Source: Streptomyces sp. SW4
GTDB taxonomy: Bacteria; Actinomycetota; Actinomycetes; Streptomycetales; Streptomycetaceae
Assembly (NCBI GenBank): GCA_003248315.1
Contig: QKWM01000004.1
Coordinates: forward strand, 2,477,001 to 2,541,000
DNA: 64,000 nucleotides
Direction of reading: 5' to 3'
The translations under genes and the position numbers were made by a program. Of this stretch, positions 45,112-55,008 are shown in pieces. Below the pieces are notes generated by a model. The model did no database searches, was not told the DNA's origin, and saw nothing but the letters and a program-made list of their open reading frames with translations. Numbering within the stretch: the stretch's first letter is position 1; each line of letters starts with the position of its first letter.

Positions 45112-45606
45112 GGCACCCGGGGAAGCGGGACTGGAGGGTCCAGATCGCGGGGTTGTCCGCGAGGTCCTCGTGCAGGTCGGTGAGGTCGGCGATCAGGTCG
45201 TGCAGGAAGTCGCGGGCCTCCCGGCGCAGTTCGGCGTGGGAGAAGGAGAGCGGCGGCTCGGACGGCGGCAGCCATTCGGCCTCGACGTCGACCCAGCCGA
45301 AGCGGCGCTCGAACAGCAGCCGGTCGGTGGACTCGGTGAAGTCCAGCTCCGCCCGCTGCGGCCGGGCGGCCCGGGAGCCGGCCGGGTCCCGGTCGAGGCG
45401 CTCGACGATGTCGCACAGCGCCCACGCGAAGTCGAGCACCGGCACCCATCCCCAGGCTGTGGACAGCTCCCGGTCCGTCTCCGTGTCGGCGAGGTACACG
45501 TCCCCGCAGAACAGGTCGTGGCGCAGCGCGCGCACGTCCGCGCGCCGGTAGTCGGTCTGCGGGGGTCCGGGAAGCGGACGGAGAGGGCGTAGCCGATGTC
45601 GAGCAC
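45108..45606 (-). CDS. Conserved hypothetical protein, unknown function
   Basis: Frames joined near 45570 and 45120 give about 165 residues: MLDIGYALSVRFPDP, YRRADVRALRHDLFCGDVYL, STAWGWVPVLDFAWALCDIV, LLFERRFGWVDVEAEWLPPS and AELRREARDFLHDLIADLTD. I do not recognise a family; the composition suggests a soluble alpha/beta protein that may belong to an immunity-like or SUKH-like group, which is only a guess. The GTG start is at 45606. Its TAG stop overlaps that of the convergent pentapeptide gene. Confidence 0.65.
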
Positions 45607-45649
45607 GGGCCGATGGTGTCATGCCGGCAGCGGAGCCGGCCCGCGGCGG

Positions 45650-46299
45650 TCACGGCAGCAGCCGCTGCTCCTTCGCCACCGCGACCGCGCCGGCCCGCGT
45701 GTCGACGCCCAGCTTGTCGTAGATGCGCCGCAGGTGCGTCTTGACCGTGGCCTCGCTGATGAACAGGGCCCGCGCGATCTCCCGGTTGCCGAGGCCGCGG
45801 GCGAGCTGGGCGAGGATGTCGCGCTCGCGGTCGGTGAGGTGGGGCCGCGGGCTGCGCATGTTGGCCATGACCCGGCTGGCGACCGGCGGGAGAGCACCGT
45901 ACGGCCCTGCGCGGCGGCGTGGATCGCGGCGAACAGCTCGTCGGGCCGCTCGGCCTTCAGCAGATAGCCGGTGGCACCGGCCTCGATGGCACGGGTGATG
46001 TCGGCGTCGGTGTCGTAGGTGGTCAGGACCAGGACGTGGGGCCGTCCGCCGTGGGCGCCCGCGGTGAGGCGGCGGGTGGCCTCCACACCGTCGATGCCCT
46101 CGCCCAGCTGGAGGTCCATCAGCACCACGTCCGGCGTCAGCCTCGCGGCCAGGGCGAGCGCCTCCTCGCCGGTGCCCGCCTCGCCGACCACCTCGATGCC
46201 GGGCGCGCTGTCGAGCAGGGCGAGCAGCCCGGCGCGTACGACGACGTGGTCGTCGCAGACCAGGATGCGCACGGGAGCGGGGGCTGCCGGGTCGGTCAT
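45650..46299 (-). CDS. senR: NarL/LuxR-type response regulator, SenR-like
   Basis: The receiver domain VRILVCDDHVVVRAGLLALL has the phospho-acceptor Asp in DVVLMDLQLGEGIDG. After a frameshift near 45890 comes the LuxR-type HTH HLTDRERDILAQLARGLGNR, EIARALFISEATVKTHLRRI and YDKLGVDTRAGAV. It overlaps the kinase gene by ATGA. Together with a divergent HbpS-like gene the pair matches the HbpS-SenS-SenR system of S. reticuli, which regulates antioxidant genes in response to haem and oxidative stress. Confidence 0.88.
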
Positions 46300-47487
46300 C
46301 GGGGGCTCTCCAGGGGGACGGCTGCGGACAGGACGGTGCCCTCGCCGGGCGTGGACTCCAGGGTCAGGGTGCCGCCGAGCTGGCGCAGCCGGGCGCGCAT
46401 GGCGGGCAGCCCGTGCCCGCGCACCCCGGCCGGGGAGTGGGGGAGCGCGGCGGGATCGAAGCCCCGGCCGTCGTCGGAGACGTCCAGCAGCACCTGGTCG
46501 TCCAGGACGGTGAGGGTGAGCGCGGCCGAGGTCGCGCCCGCGTGCTCGCGGACGTTGGCCAGCGCTCCCTGGGCGATCCGCAGCAGCGCCGACTGGACCC
46601 GGTCGGGCAGCCGGGGGAGCGCCCGCCGTCGTCCACATGGACGCGTACGGCGAGCCGCGGCCCGGACTCCCGCTCCGCGAGGGTGTGCAGCGCCGCCGCG
46701 AGGCCGCCGCCCGGGCCAGGTCGGCGGGGGCGAGGTCGTGCACGAACCGCCGGGCCTCGGCGAGGTTGTGCTCGGCGACGGAGGCCGCGGCCCGGACGTG
46801 GCCGCGCGCCTTGTCCGGGTCGGCCGTCCACACCCGCTCCGCCGCCTGGAGCAGCATCCGCTGGCTGGACAGCCCCTGCGCGAGGGTGTCGTGGATCTCC
46901 ATGGACAGCCGCTGGCGCTCGGCGAGCGTGCCCTCGCGGCGCTCGGAGGCGGCCAGTTCCCGGCGGGTGCGCAGCAGGTCGTCGATCAGCGCGCGCTGCC
47001 GGGCGGTCTGCCGCTCGGCCCGCAGGAACACGGCCGCGGCGATCGCGGCGACGGCGGGCGGCGCGAGCAGCAGGTTCGGGTCGAAGCTGCCGGCGAGCCG
47101 CAGCTGCGCGCCGACCACGAACACCGTCAGCACCGCCACCAGGGCGAGCGCCGCCCGCGTCGGCAGGGTGCGCAGGCCGGTGTAGAAGAGCGGGACCGCG
47201 CACCAGGAGAAGCTGGGCGCGAGGACGACGAGCACCATCCAGGCGACCACGACCGCCCCCAGCCAGGCCGGCCGCCGCCAGCCGGTCCGCGCCCCGGCGT
47301 CGCCCAGCGCCGGCCCCAGCAGGTGCAGCAGCGCCAGGACGACGGACAGGGTGACGATCCACGGTGTGATCGGGTCTCCCGGGTGCCGGATCGTGAAGCG
47401 GGCCAGGGCGCCGCCGAGCAGCAGGAAGAACGCCACGTGCATGACGGCACCGAGCCAGCGGGCGTCCGGGTCGTCCGGCTTCGCCAT
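46296..47487 (-). CDS. senS: NarL-type sensor histidine kinase, SenS-like
   Basis: Five or six membrane helices occupy the first 170 residues (MHVAFFLLLGGALARF; LSVVLALLHLLGPALG; LGAVVVAWMVLVVLAP). A HisKA_3 dimerisation segment follows (RLSMEIHDTLAQGLSSQRML, catalytic His), then an ATPase domain with LLDVSDDGRGFDPAAL and VRGHGLPAMRARLRQLGG. Frameshifts near 46700 and 46620 interrupt the middle. The start at 47487 follows a perfect GGAGGTG. In S. reticuli SenS is activated by the extracytoplasmic haem-binding HbpS. Here hbpS is divergent, with a 21-bp minisatellite in the spacer. Confidence 0.88.
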
Positions 47488-47588
47488 CGGGCGCACCTCC
47501 TTCGGGGGACCCCGCGGTCCCGTGACCCACCGCGACCGGTCGGACCGGGCGGACACCGTCTGCGGTCAGGGCGGCCCGTCTTCGCGCG

Positions 47589-47715
47589 GACCGGCACCGT
47601 CTTCGTCGGGACCGGCACCGTCTTCGTCGGGACCGGCACCGTCTTCGTCGGGACCGGCACCGTCTTCGTCGGGACCGGCACCGTCTTCGTCGGGACCGGC
47701 ACCGTCTTCGTTCGG
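47589..47715. repeat. 21-bp tandem minisatellite, 6 copies, upstream of senS
   Basis: Six head-to-tail copies of a 21-bp unit beginning GACCGGCACCGTCTTCG occur at 47589, 47610, 47631, 47652, 47673 and 47694. The first five are identical and the last has an inserted T. They lie about 100-230 bp upstream of senS in the senS/hbpS divergent spacer. A period of 21 (two helical turns) puts each unit on the same DNA face. It is not a CRISPR array, because there are no spacers. Confidence 0.95.
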
Positions 47716-47924
47716 ACACCGTCCTCGGACAGGGCGAACACCCTCATTGTCACCGCCGGGCGGCCCGGCGCGGGTCAGCCGATCGGATGACCCCGGTGTC
47801 GACCGTTCCGCCGCCGGTGAGCAGCCGGAACGCCGACCGTCCGGCGGGGTCGGCGGGGTGAGGCTGGAGTGCAGACGGGCCGGACCGCAGTGGCCGCCCG
47901 GCCGACTCCAAGGAGCAGACGAGC

Positions 47925-48493
47925 ATGAAGAAGACCCGCAGGACCCTGTCCCGGCGCGCCCGCATCGCCACCGGCGGTGCCGTCCTCGCCGCCGTCGCCG
48001 CCGGCACGTTCGGCACGGTGGCCGCGAACGCCGCCGCTCCGGAGGCTGCTCCGGCCGCCGCCCGCGCGGCCTCCGCCGACCGCGGGGACACCACCACCTC
48101 CACCCACCTGACCATCGACGCCGCCACCGAGGCCGCGCAGGCCGCGCTCAAGGCCGCGAAGAAGGAGAACCAGCGGATCACCGTGGCCGTCGTCGACCGC
48201 AACGGCAACACGATCCTCACCATGCGCGGCGACGGCGCCGGCCCGCAGTCGTACGAGTCGGCCGAGCGCAAGGCGTTCACCGCCGTCTCCTGGAACGCCC
48301 CACCTCCGAGCTGGCCAAGCGCCTGGAGCAGACGCCCAACCTGAAGGACATCCCGGGCACCCTGTTCCTCGGCGGCGGTGTCCCCGTGACCGCGCAGAAC
48401 GCGCCGATCGCCGGTATCGGCGTGGCCGGCGCCCCGTCCGGCACGCTGGACGAGAAGTTCGCCCAGGCCGGCGCGGACGCGCTGGCCGACTGA
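47925..48493 (+). CDS. hbpS: Secreted haem-binding protein HbpS-like (GlcG/DUF336 family)
   Basis: A signal peptide with consecutive arginines (RRTLSRRARIATGGAVLAAV, cut near ANAAAPEAA) precedes a GlcG/HbpS domain: HLTIDAATEAAQAALKAAKK, ITVAVVDRNGNTILTMRGDG, TAVSWNAPTSELAKRLEQTP and IAGIGVAGAPSGTLDEKFAQ. A frameshift near 48298 (one missing G) splits it. HbpS of S. reticuli is exported by Tat, binds haem, and modulates SenS. The divergent senS-senR genes support that role. Confidence 0.9.
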
Positions 48494-48590
48494 GACGGCG
48501 TCCCACCGACCGGGAGGCGCCCTGCCGGCTGACGCGTGTCCTGCCGGCTGACGGGCGCCCGCCCGGCCGACGGGCGTCCCCCGCCGACAG

Positions 48591-48608
48591 GCGTTTCACG
48601 TGAAACGC
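48591..48608. other. parS site (ParB-binding centromere element)
   Basis: The 14-bp GTTTCACGTGAAAC (48593-48606) is identical to the Streptomyces parS core, and flanking GC bases extend the palindrome to 18 bp. ParB binds parS near oriC to segregate chromosomes during sporulation. Most copies cluster close to oriC, and some lie further out. It overlaps the upstream edge of the M1 peptidase gene. Confidence 0.93.
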
Positions 48609-48624
48609 CCCATAGGATCACGGT

Positions 48625-50014
48625 GTGCGCCTCCCCGTCCGCTCGCCGTGGTGACCGCCGCCGTCACCCTCGTGGCGTGCGGCGGCGTGCAGGGGACGCC
48701 CGGCGGCTCCGGGGTACGCGACCCGTACTTCCCGAAGGCGGGCAACGACGGCTACGACGTCACCCACTACGCCCTCGACCTCGCCTACGACCCGGCGAGC
48801 ACCGCCTCTCCGGAACGGCGACCGTCACCGCCCGCGCCACCGAGGACCTCTCCGCGTTCAACCTGGACCTCAAGGGGCTGCGCGTCGAACGGGTCACCGT
48901 CGAGGGCCGCGCGGCCCGCTTCAACCACACCGGTCAGGAGCTGACCGTCCGGCCGCCCGTCGACCTCGACAAGGGCGAAAGGTTCCGGGCGGCCGTCCGC
49001 TACTCCGGCTCCCCGGTGACGATCACCGACCCCGACGGCTCCCAGGAGGGCTGGCTGCGCACGGCCGACGGCGCGCTGGCCCTCGGACAGCCGACGGGGT
49101 CGATGGCGTGGTTCCCCGGCAACCACCACCCCTCCGACAAGGCCACCTACGACCTCACGGTGACCGTGCCCGAGGGGCTGGCGGCCGTCTCCAACGGGAA
49201 ACCCGCCGGCGAGCGCACCGCCGGCGGCCGGACCACGTACCGCTGGCGCACCGCCGAGCCGATGGCGAGCTATCTGGCCACCGTGGCCATCGGCGACTGG
49301 GACGTGCGCCGCTCCAGCGGGCCGCGCGGCCTGCCCGTCCTCACCGCCGTCGACCCGCAGCAGGTGAAGGCGAGCCGCCCGGTGCTGGCGAAGATCCCCG
49401 AGGTCATCGCCTGGGGCGAGGAGCGTTTCGGCCCGTACCCGTTCTCCTCGGCCGGCGCGATCGTCGACCGCCCCCAGGACATCGGGTACGCCCTGGAGAC
49501 GCAGACCCGGCCGGTGTTCCCCGGCGCGCCCGACACCGTGCTGCTCGTCCATGAGCTGGCGCACCAGTGGTTCGGGACTCCGTCTCACCGAAGACCTGGC
49601 GGGACATGTGGCTCAACGAGGGCTTCGCCACGTACGCGGAGTGGCTGTGGCAGGAGGACCACGGCGGCGACAGCGCGGAGGAGATCTTCGACGCGCTGTA
49701 CGCGGGCCGCTACTTCGCGGGGAGGAGGCGAACGCGGCGGTCTGGGCGTTCCCGCCCGCCGATCCGCCCGACGCCGCGCACATCTCCGGCGCCCCGTCTA
49801 CCAGCGCGGCGCGATGGTCCTGCACAAGATCCGCCAGAAGACCGGCGACGCCGCCTTCCGGGACCTGCTGAAGGGCTGGGCGGCCGCCCACCGGCACGGC
49901 AACGCCGACACCGGCGACTTCACGGCCTATGTCGAGCGCCGGGCGCCGGACGAGGACTTCTCCGACGTCTGGGACGACTGGCTGTACGGCGAGGGCAGAC
50001 CCGACCGCCCCTGA
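48625..50014 (+). CDS. M1-family zinc aminopeptidase, lipoprotein
   Basis: A lipoprotein signal (PLAVVTAAVTLVACGGVQ) leads to an M1 N-terminal beta domain (DGYDVTHYALDLAYDPAS; ATVTARATEDLSAFNLDLKG) and the catalytic domain with VLLVHELAHQWFG (HExxH) and the downstream Glu in WLNEGFATYAEWLWQ. The end region YQRGAMVLHKIRQKTGDAAF is typical. At least five frameshifts (near 48637, 48805, 49575, 49725 and 49798) are needed, all one-base losses. I chose the GTG at 48625 because the upstream GTG at 48600 lies inside parS. It probably trims peptides at the cell surface. Confidence 0.85.
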
Positions 50015-50063
50015 CGGCAATGGCCCCCGGGACGCACCCGGAGGGCCTTGCCGGACGTGGCCG

Positions 50064-50639
50064 TCAGACGTTGACGCCGAAGTCCTGGGCGATGCCGACC
50101 AGGCCCGAGGCGTAGCCCTGGCCGACGGCGCGGAACTTCCACTCGGCGCCGTTGCGGTACAGCTCGCCGAAGACCATGGCCGTCTCCGTCGCCGCGTCCT
50201 CGGACAGGTCGTAGCGGGCGATCTCGGCGCCGCCGGCCTGGTTGATGATGCGGATGTAGGCGTTGCGGACCTGGCCGAAGTTCTGCGAGCGGTTCTCCGC
50301 GTCGTAGATGGAGACCGGGAAGACGACCTTCTCGATGTCGGCCGGGAGGGCGGCGAGGTTGACGTTGATCGCCTCGTCGTCGCCGGCGCCCTCACCCGTG
50401 CGGTTGTCACCGGTGTGGACGATGGTGTTGTCCGGGGTCTGCTTGTTGTTGAAGAAGACGAAGTGGGCGTCGGAGTAGACCTTGCCCTGCCCGTTGACCG
50501 CGATCGCCGACGCGTCGAGGTCGAAGTCGGTGCCCGTGGTGGTGCGGACGTCCCAGCCGAGGCCCACGGTGACGGCGGTCAGGCCCGGAGCCTCCTTGGT
50601 GAGCGAGACGTTGCCACCCTTGGACAGGCTTACAGCCAT
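50064..50639 (-). CDS. TerD-family stress protein
   Basis: This intact 191-residue protein starts MAVSLSKGGNVSLTKEAPGL and carries the calcium-binding WDVRTTTGTDFDLDASAIAV and GAGDDEAINVNL segments of TerD. TerD-domain proteins bind calcium and are linked to tellurite and general stress resistance. Streptomycetes carry many paralogues that affect development. The start at 50639 is standard for the family. Confidence 0.94.
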   Translation of the reverse strand: MAVSLSKGGNVSLTKEAPGLTAVTVGLGWDVRTTTGTDFDLDASAIAVNGQGKVYSDAHFVFFNNKQTPDNTIVHTGDNRTGEGAGDDEAINVNLAALPADIEKVVFPVSIYDAENRSQNFGQVRNAYIRIINQAGGAEIARYDLSEDAATETAMVFGELYRNGAEWKFRAVGQGYASGLVGIAQDFGVNV

Positions 50640-50822
50640 TGTTGGGAGTCCCTTCCCTCGTGTGCGTACGGCAAGAGCTGTACCGCAAGAAAGCTACAGC
50701 TACCCCTATGAACGACGCGGGGGGTCCACGAGGTTCCAGCTCCCTTTACTTTCTTTACCCGGCTTTCCCGGCCCGCGATATTCGGGTGACGTGGACCGGT
50801 CACGAGCGGGAACATGGACGGC

Positions 50823-51250
50823 ATGTCCGGTCCCCACGTCATCCGCGGCTCCGTCTCCCTCCCGGAGGCCGAGCTGGTCTGGCGTTTCTCGAAGTCGTCC
50901 GGGCCGGGCGGACAGCACGTCAACACGACGGACTCCCAGGTGGAGCTGCGCTTCGACCTGGCCCGCACCGAGGCCCTGCCCGAGGTGTGGAAGCGGCGGG
51001 CGCTGGCCCGGCTGTCCGGGCGGCTGACCGACGGCGTCGTCAGCGTCCGCGCCTCCGAGCACCGCTCCCAGTGGCGCAACCGCGAGGCCGCCGCCGTACG
51101 CCTGGCCGCGCTGCTCGCCGAGGCGACCGCGCCGCCGCCCAAGCCCCGCAAGCCCACCCGTGTGCCGCGCGGTATCAACGAACGCCGGCTCAGGGAGAAG
51201 AAGCAGCGCTCGGAGACCAAGCGCGGCCGCTCCCGAAGCACTGGAGCTGA
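50823..51250 (+). CDS. arfB: Peptidyl-tRNA hydrolase ArfB-like ribosome-rescue factor
   Basis: The class I release-factor catalytic domain contains GGQ in WRFSKSSGPGGQHVNTTDSQ and continues VSVRASEHRSQWRNREAA. A basic tail (KPRKPTRVPRGINERR, LREKKQRSETKRGRS) is used in ArfB to probe the empty mRNA channel of stalled ribosomes. A frameshift near 51232 restores the end KHWS at 51250. Start 50823 (MSGPHVIRG) or 50814 is possible. Confidence 0.87.
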
Positions 51251-51271
51251 CCGGGCGGTACCGGTGCCGGT

Positions 51272-51871
51272 TCAGCCCAGCTGGCGGTACCGGCCGCGGA
51301 AGTACGTCAGGGGGCGGCCGTCCGCGCTCGGCACCCGGGCGGTGAGCACGCGGCCGATCACCAGCGTGTGGTCGCCGGCCGGCACCCGCTGCTCGGTGCG
51401 GCACTCCAGCGTCGCCAGCGCCCCGCCCACCAGCGGCGCGCCGGACGCCTCGCCGCGCACATAGGCGATGTCCTCGAACAGGAGGCGGTCGCTGATGCGG
51501 CCCTTCATGGCGAAGCGGCCCGCGATGTGCCGCTGGCTCTCGGACAGCACGGAGACCGCCCACAGCGGCTGCTCGGCGAGCAGGTCGTCCATCCGCGACC
51601 CCTCCCGCAGGCTGACCAGCACCAGCGGCGGGTCCAGGGAGACCGAGACGAACGCGGTCGCCGTCATGCCGACGTCCTCGCCGCGGGGCGCGCCGGGGTC
51701 GTCCGGGTCCAGCGGCGGCTCCTGGGCGGTCACCAGGACCACTCCCGAGGCCAGCCGGGACATGGCGGCGCGGAACTCGTCGTTGCTCACCCCCTCAGCA
51801 TGCCCGGCACCCGGGGACGGGAACGGGGAGGCGGGAGGGACGGGGGAGGCGGCGGTACGAGTGTTCGGCAC
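51272..51871 (-). CDS. Flavin reductase-family protein (FMN-binding split barrel)
   Basis: This intact 199-residue protein has the flavin-reductase-like core: FRAAMSRLASGVVLVTAQEP, GMTATAFVSVSLDPPLVLVS and SVLSESQRHIAGRFAMKGRI, and a C-terminal RPLTYFRGRYRQLG. Such proteins supply reduced FMN/FAD to two-component monooxygenases. The partner is not nearby. The GTG at 51871 is the longest start; 51789 (VSNDEFRAAM) lacks the Pro-rich leader and may be the real one. Confidence 0.88.
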   Translation of the reverse strand: MPNTRTAASPVPPASPFPSPGAGHAEGVSNDEFRAAMSRLASGVVLVTAQEPPLDPDDPGAPRGEDVGMTATAFVSVSLDPPLVLVSLREGSRMDDLLAEQPLWAVSVLSESQRHIAGRFAMKGRISDRLLFEDIAYVRGEASGAPLVGGALATLECRTEQRVPAGDHTLVIGRVLTARVPSADGRPLTYFRGRYRQLG

Positions 51872-51889
51872 CCCGCCACGCTAATCGCC

Positions 51890-52270
51890 GCCCCCGCGGC
51901 GGCGCATCGGGCCCCGGACCCAGCCGGGACCTAGGACCTCGGGACGAGCGCCTGCCCCCCGGCCGCCCCCGTCGGCCCTCCACCGGACTCCGCCGCCCTC
52001 CGCCGCCCTGCGCCGGACTCCTCCGGCTCCGCCGGCGAATCGTCCGTTTCCGTCGTCGACCGTTCGGTGAACGGACCGGAAAAACGCAGAAACTCGACTC
52101 AACTGTTCACGTTTCGCTGTGACTTGAGTCACAAGGGGCAGGAATTGTTGACCCTGTGTACCGAGTGGGCAGCGCGCTGTGATTCAGTGGCGGGAAGCCG
52201 CGAGGCACCACCGAAGACAAGGCGCCGAAGACATCCCTGATTCGCAACGAGGTCTCGGGGGAGGGCGAGC
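51890..52270. other. 380-bp region upstream of cdgB
   Basis: No gene is seen. 51960-52070 is Pro/Ser-coding-like low-complexity DNA, and 52070-52140 is AT-richer. The region carries a 6-bp-arm palindrome GTGACT-TG-AGTCAC (52119-52132) and a BldD-box match (52148-52162), so it is probably a heavily regulated promoter. Confidence 0.55.
52119..52162. promoter_or_regulatory. BldD-like operator region upstream of cdgB
   Basis: TTGACCCTGTGTACC (52148-52162) fits the BldD consensus nTnACnC(A/T)GnGTnAn with one mismatch. GTGACTTGAGTCAC (52119-52132) is an adjacent TGAC/GTCA palindrome that could be a second, weaker site. cdgB is a known BldD target in S. coelicolor. Both sites lie 110-150 bp before the start. 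Confidence 0.7.
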
Positions 52271-53943
52271 ATGGAGACCGAGTCGGAGCCGTACGTCCGT
52301 CTTGCGTCCCTGCGACAACTGCACCAGGTCATGGCCGACATGAACACGGCCGCAGCCTGGCCGACACGTTGCAGACCGTCGCCGACGGCGCCGTCCACGC
52401 CCTCGGGTACGAGCTGGCGTGCGTCAACCTCGTCCGCCCCGACGGCGACCTCGTCGTCGCCGCCTTCTCCGGCAACCAGGCCGCCGAGGCCCTCATCACC
52501 GGCCGCGTGGGCTCCCGGGAGTCCTGGGACCGGCGGCTGAACATGGGCGAACAGTGGGGCGACCTGATCTTCATACCCCACACCGAGGGCTGGATCCTCG
52601 ACGACGACGACGTCCCCCAGTGGTACACCGATGGGCCCGCGCCCCGCTTCGAGGACGAGTGGCACCCCGCCGACCGCCTCTTCGCCCCATGTACGCGCCC
52701 GGCCCGCAGGGCGGCGGCAACAGCGGCGAGCTGATCGGCGTCCTGTCCGTGGACCGCCCGCGCAACGGCCGCCGGCCCGGCGCCTGGGGCCGCGAGGCCC
52801 TCCAGATGTACGCCTTCCAGGCCGCCATCGCCATCAGCAACGCCCGGCTCCGCTCCAACATGCAGCGCGCCCTGGTCCGGCTGGAGCGCGAGCAGCAGGC
52901 CCTGCGCGCCAGCGAGGAGAGCTTCCGGCAGGCCTTCGAGTACGCCCCCTCCGGCATGGCCATCGCCGAGATGGGCGGCGACCAGCACGGCCGGATCCTG
53001 CGCACCAACGACGCCCTGTGCCGCCTGCTGGGCCGCCCCGCCTCCGCGATGCGCCGCTACTCCTTCTCCGACCTCGTCCACCCCGAGGACATAGGCACCC
53101 TGCTGCGCACCTCCGCCGAGGGCGGCCGGGCCGAGCTGCGCCTGGGCCGCCGGACGGCAGCTACGTCTGGGTCAGCCTGCGCAACAGCGTCGTCGCCGAC
53201 GCCGCCGACGGGCCCCGCTTCCTGCTCACCCACGTCGAGGACATCGAGGAACGCAAGCGCCGCGAGCTCCAGCTCGCCCACCGCGCCTCCCACGACTCCC
53301 TCACCGGCCTGCCGAACTCCGCCGAGCTGCGCGCCCGGCTGGCCGCCCGCCTGTGCCAGCGCCCCCAGTCCGCGCACCCCGCCGAGCTGGACGCCATGGA
53401 CACGGCCTACGGGCACCCGGTCTACGACTCCGGCGGCCACCGCTTCGACTTCCCGCCCGGCGCCGCCGTGCCGGGCGGCGACCCGTACGACGCCTACGAC
53501 CACCACGTGCACACCGTCGCCCCGACAGCGGCCGGGACGACGGCACCAAGGGCCTCGCGGTGCTCTTCTGCGACCTCGACGGCTTCAAGTCGATCAACGA
53601 CCGGTTCGGGCACAACGCGGGCGACGCCGTCCTGATCGAGGTCGCCCGGCGGCTGTCCGGCGGAGTGCGGGACGGCGACACGGTCGCCCGCCTCGGCGGT
53701 GACGAGTTCGTCATCCTCGCCGACGGGCTCGGCCGGGCCGACGCGCAGGACCTCGCCGTGCGGCTGCGCAACGAGATCATCCAGCCGATCCGGGCCGAGG
53801 GCCGGGCCGTGCGGGTGGGCGCCAGCTTCGGCATCGGATGGGCCCACTGCGGCATGACGGCCGACGAGGTGTTGAAATCCGCCGACGAACGGATGTACGT
53901 CGAGAAACGATCTCGTCCCAAACAACATCGCCGGGCGGGATGA
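52271..53943 (+). CDS. cdgB: Diguanylate cyclase CdgB (GAF-PAS-GGDEF)
   Basis: Frames joined near 52352, 52688, 53152 and 53522 give about 560 residues. A GAF domain comes first (LQTVADGAVHALGYELACVN; GELIGVLSVDRPRNGRRPGA), then PAS/PAC (SFRQAFEYAPSGMAIAEMGG; HVEDIEERKRRELQLAHRAS) and GGDEF (VLFCDLDGFKSINDRFGHNA; VARLGGDEFVILADGL at 53683-53730). The catalytic GGDEF and the RDGD (RxxD) inhibitory I-site five residues upstream are intact, so an active, product-inhibited c-di-GMP synthase is expected. In S. coelicolor it is SCO4281; it controls morphogenesis through BldD, which also binds its promoter. The start at 52271 has GGGGGAGGG. Confidence 0.92.
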
Positions 53944-54061
53944 GCCCAGGTCAGCGAGTCGATGCGAACTGAGTCACCCGTTCGGGTCAACGGAAGCGGG
54001 TAGGCTCGCCCTCTCACGACTCTTATCGCACACGCACCGCACCTGGTTAGGAGACCTAGGG

Positions 54062-54995
54062 ATGACGCCCGGCAACAACGGCGCGAGCACGCCCGAGGAC
54101 GACGACCCGTTCGGCTACCTCTACGCCGACGGTCAGGCCAACGGGGCCCAGCCGCCGTCCGGTGGCTACGGCTACCCCAACTCGGTCAACCGGGTGCGGA
54201 CGGTCGGCGCACGGCAGTACGGCCAGCAGGCCCCGGCCGCCGCCCCGCCGCAGCAGGGCGCCTACGGCCGTCCGAACCCGCACTACGCCGCGCCGGAGAC
54301 GTTCCCCGGCGGGGCGGCGCCGCCACCACCGTCCAGCACCAGCCGGCGCACGGCGGGGGCGGCGGGGCCGCCGCGGGCCCAACACCAAGGGGCTGCTGAT
54401 CGGCGCCATCGCCGTGGTCGCCGCGGTCGTCGTCGGCATCGGCGTCGCCATGACCGGCGGCGACTCCGAGGACGGCGGGAAGGACGACCAGGCCGGCCCG
54501 GCCCCGACCCAGTCCCAGAGCAGCAAGCCGAGCCCGTCGGCGAGCAACAGCGCCGAGGAGCAGGTCGAGCTGCCCCGGATAGACGCGAAGGCGCTGCGCC
54601 TCGCGGGCGGCGCGACGGTCGCCTCGGACGTCGAGGGCGCGAAGGCGGACGGCGGGTTCTACGTGGCCGGGTTCAACCAGGTCGGAGCCAAGGTCACCTG
54701 GACCGTCGACGGCATCAAGGAGTCCGGTACCTACCGGCTGTACGTGCGGTACGGCATCCCGGGCGAGGACGCCGACGCCACCGTGGTGGTCAACGGCAAG
54801 CCCGAGTCCCGGCCGCTGAACATGAAGAACTTCGGTGGCACACCCAAGGGCGACTGGGAAAAGGGCTGGCAGACCACCTGGGCCAACGTGAACCTCACCG
54901 AGGGCACGAACACGATCGAGCTGGCCTGCAACGACGGCAACAAGTGCAACGCCAACCTCGACCAGTTCTGGTTGCAGACGGAGCAGGGCGGCTAG
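54062..54995 (+). CDS. Membrane-anchored carbohydrate-binding (CBM6/35-like) protein
   Basis: A Gly/Pro/Tyr-rich cytoplasmic N-terminus (residues 1-105) is followed, after a frameshift near 54375, by one membrane helix (LLIGAIAVVAAVVVGIGVAM), a Ser/Pro linker and a beta-sandwich of the CBM6/CBM35 kind: GGFYVAGFNQVGAKVTWTVD, GTYRLYVRYGIPGEDADATV and EGTNTIELACNDGNKCNANL. It probably binds cell-surface or extracellular glycans. It has no catalytic domain. It follows cdgB and is convergent with the kinase gene. Confidence 0.85.
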
Positions 54996-55008
54996 CGCCC
55001 GCCGCCGG

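Noticed and set aside
47589..47715. CRISPR-like array of 21-bp repeats
   Set aside because: Copies are directly adjacent with no spacers and no cas genes are present. It is a minisatellite.
48600..48624. GTG at 48600 as start of the M1 peptidase
   Set aside because: It lies inside the parS palindrome. The start at 48625 gives a proper lipoprotein signal peptide once a missing C is restored.
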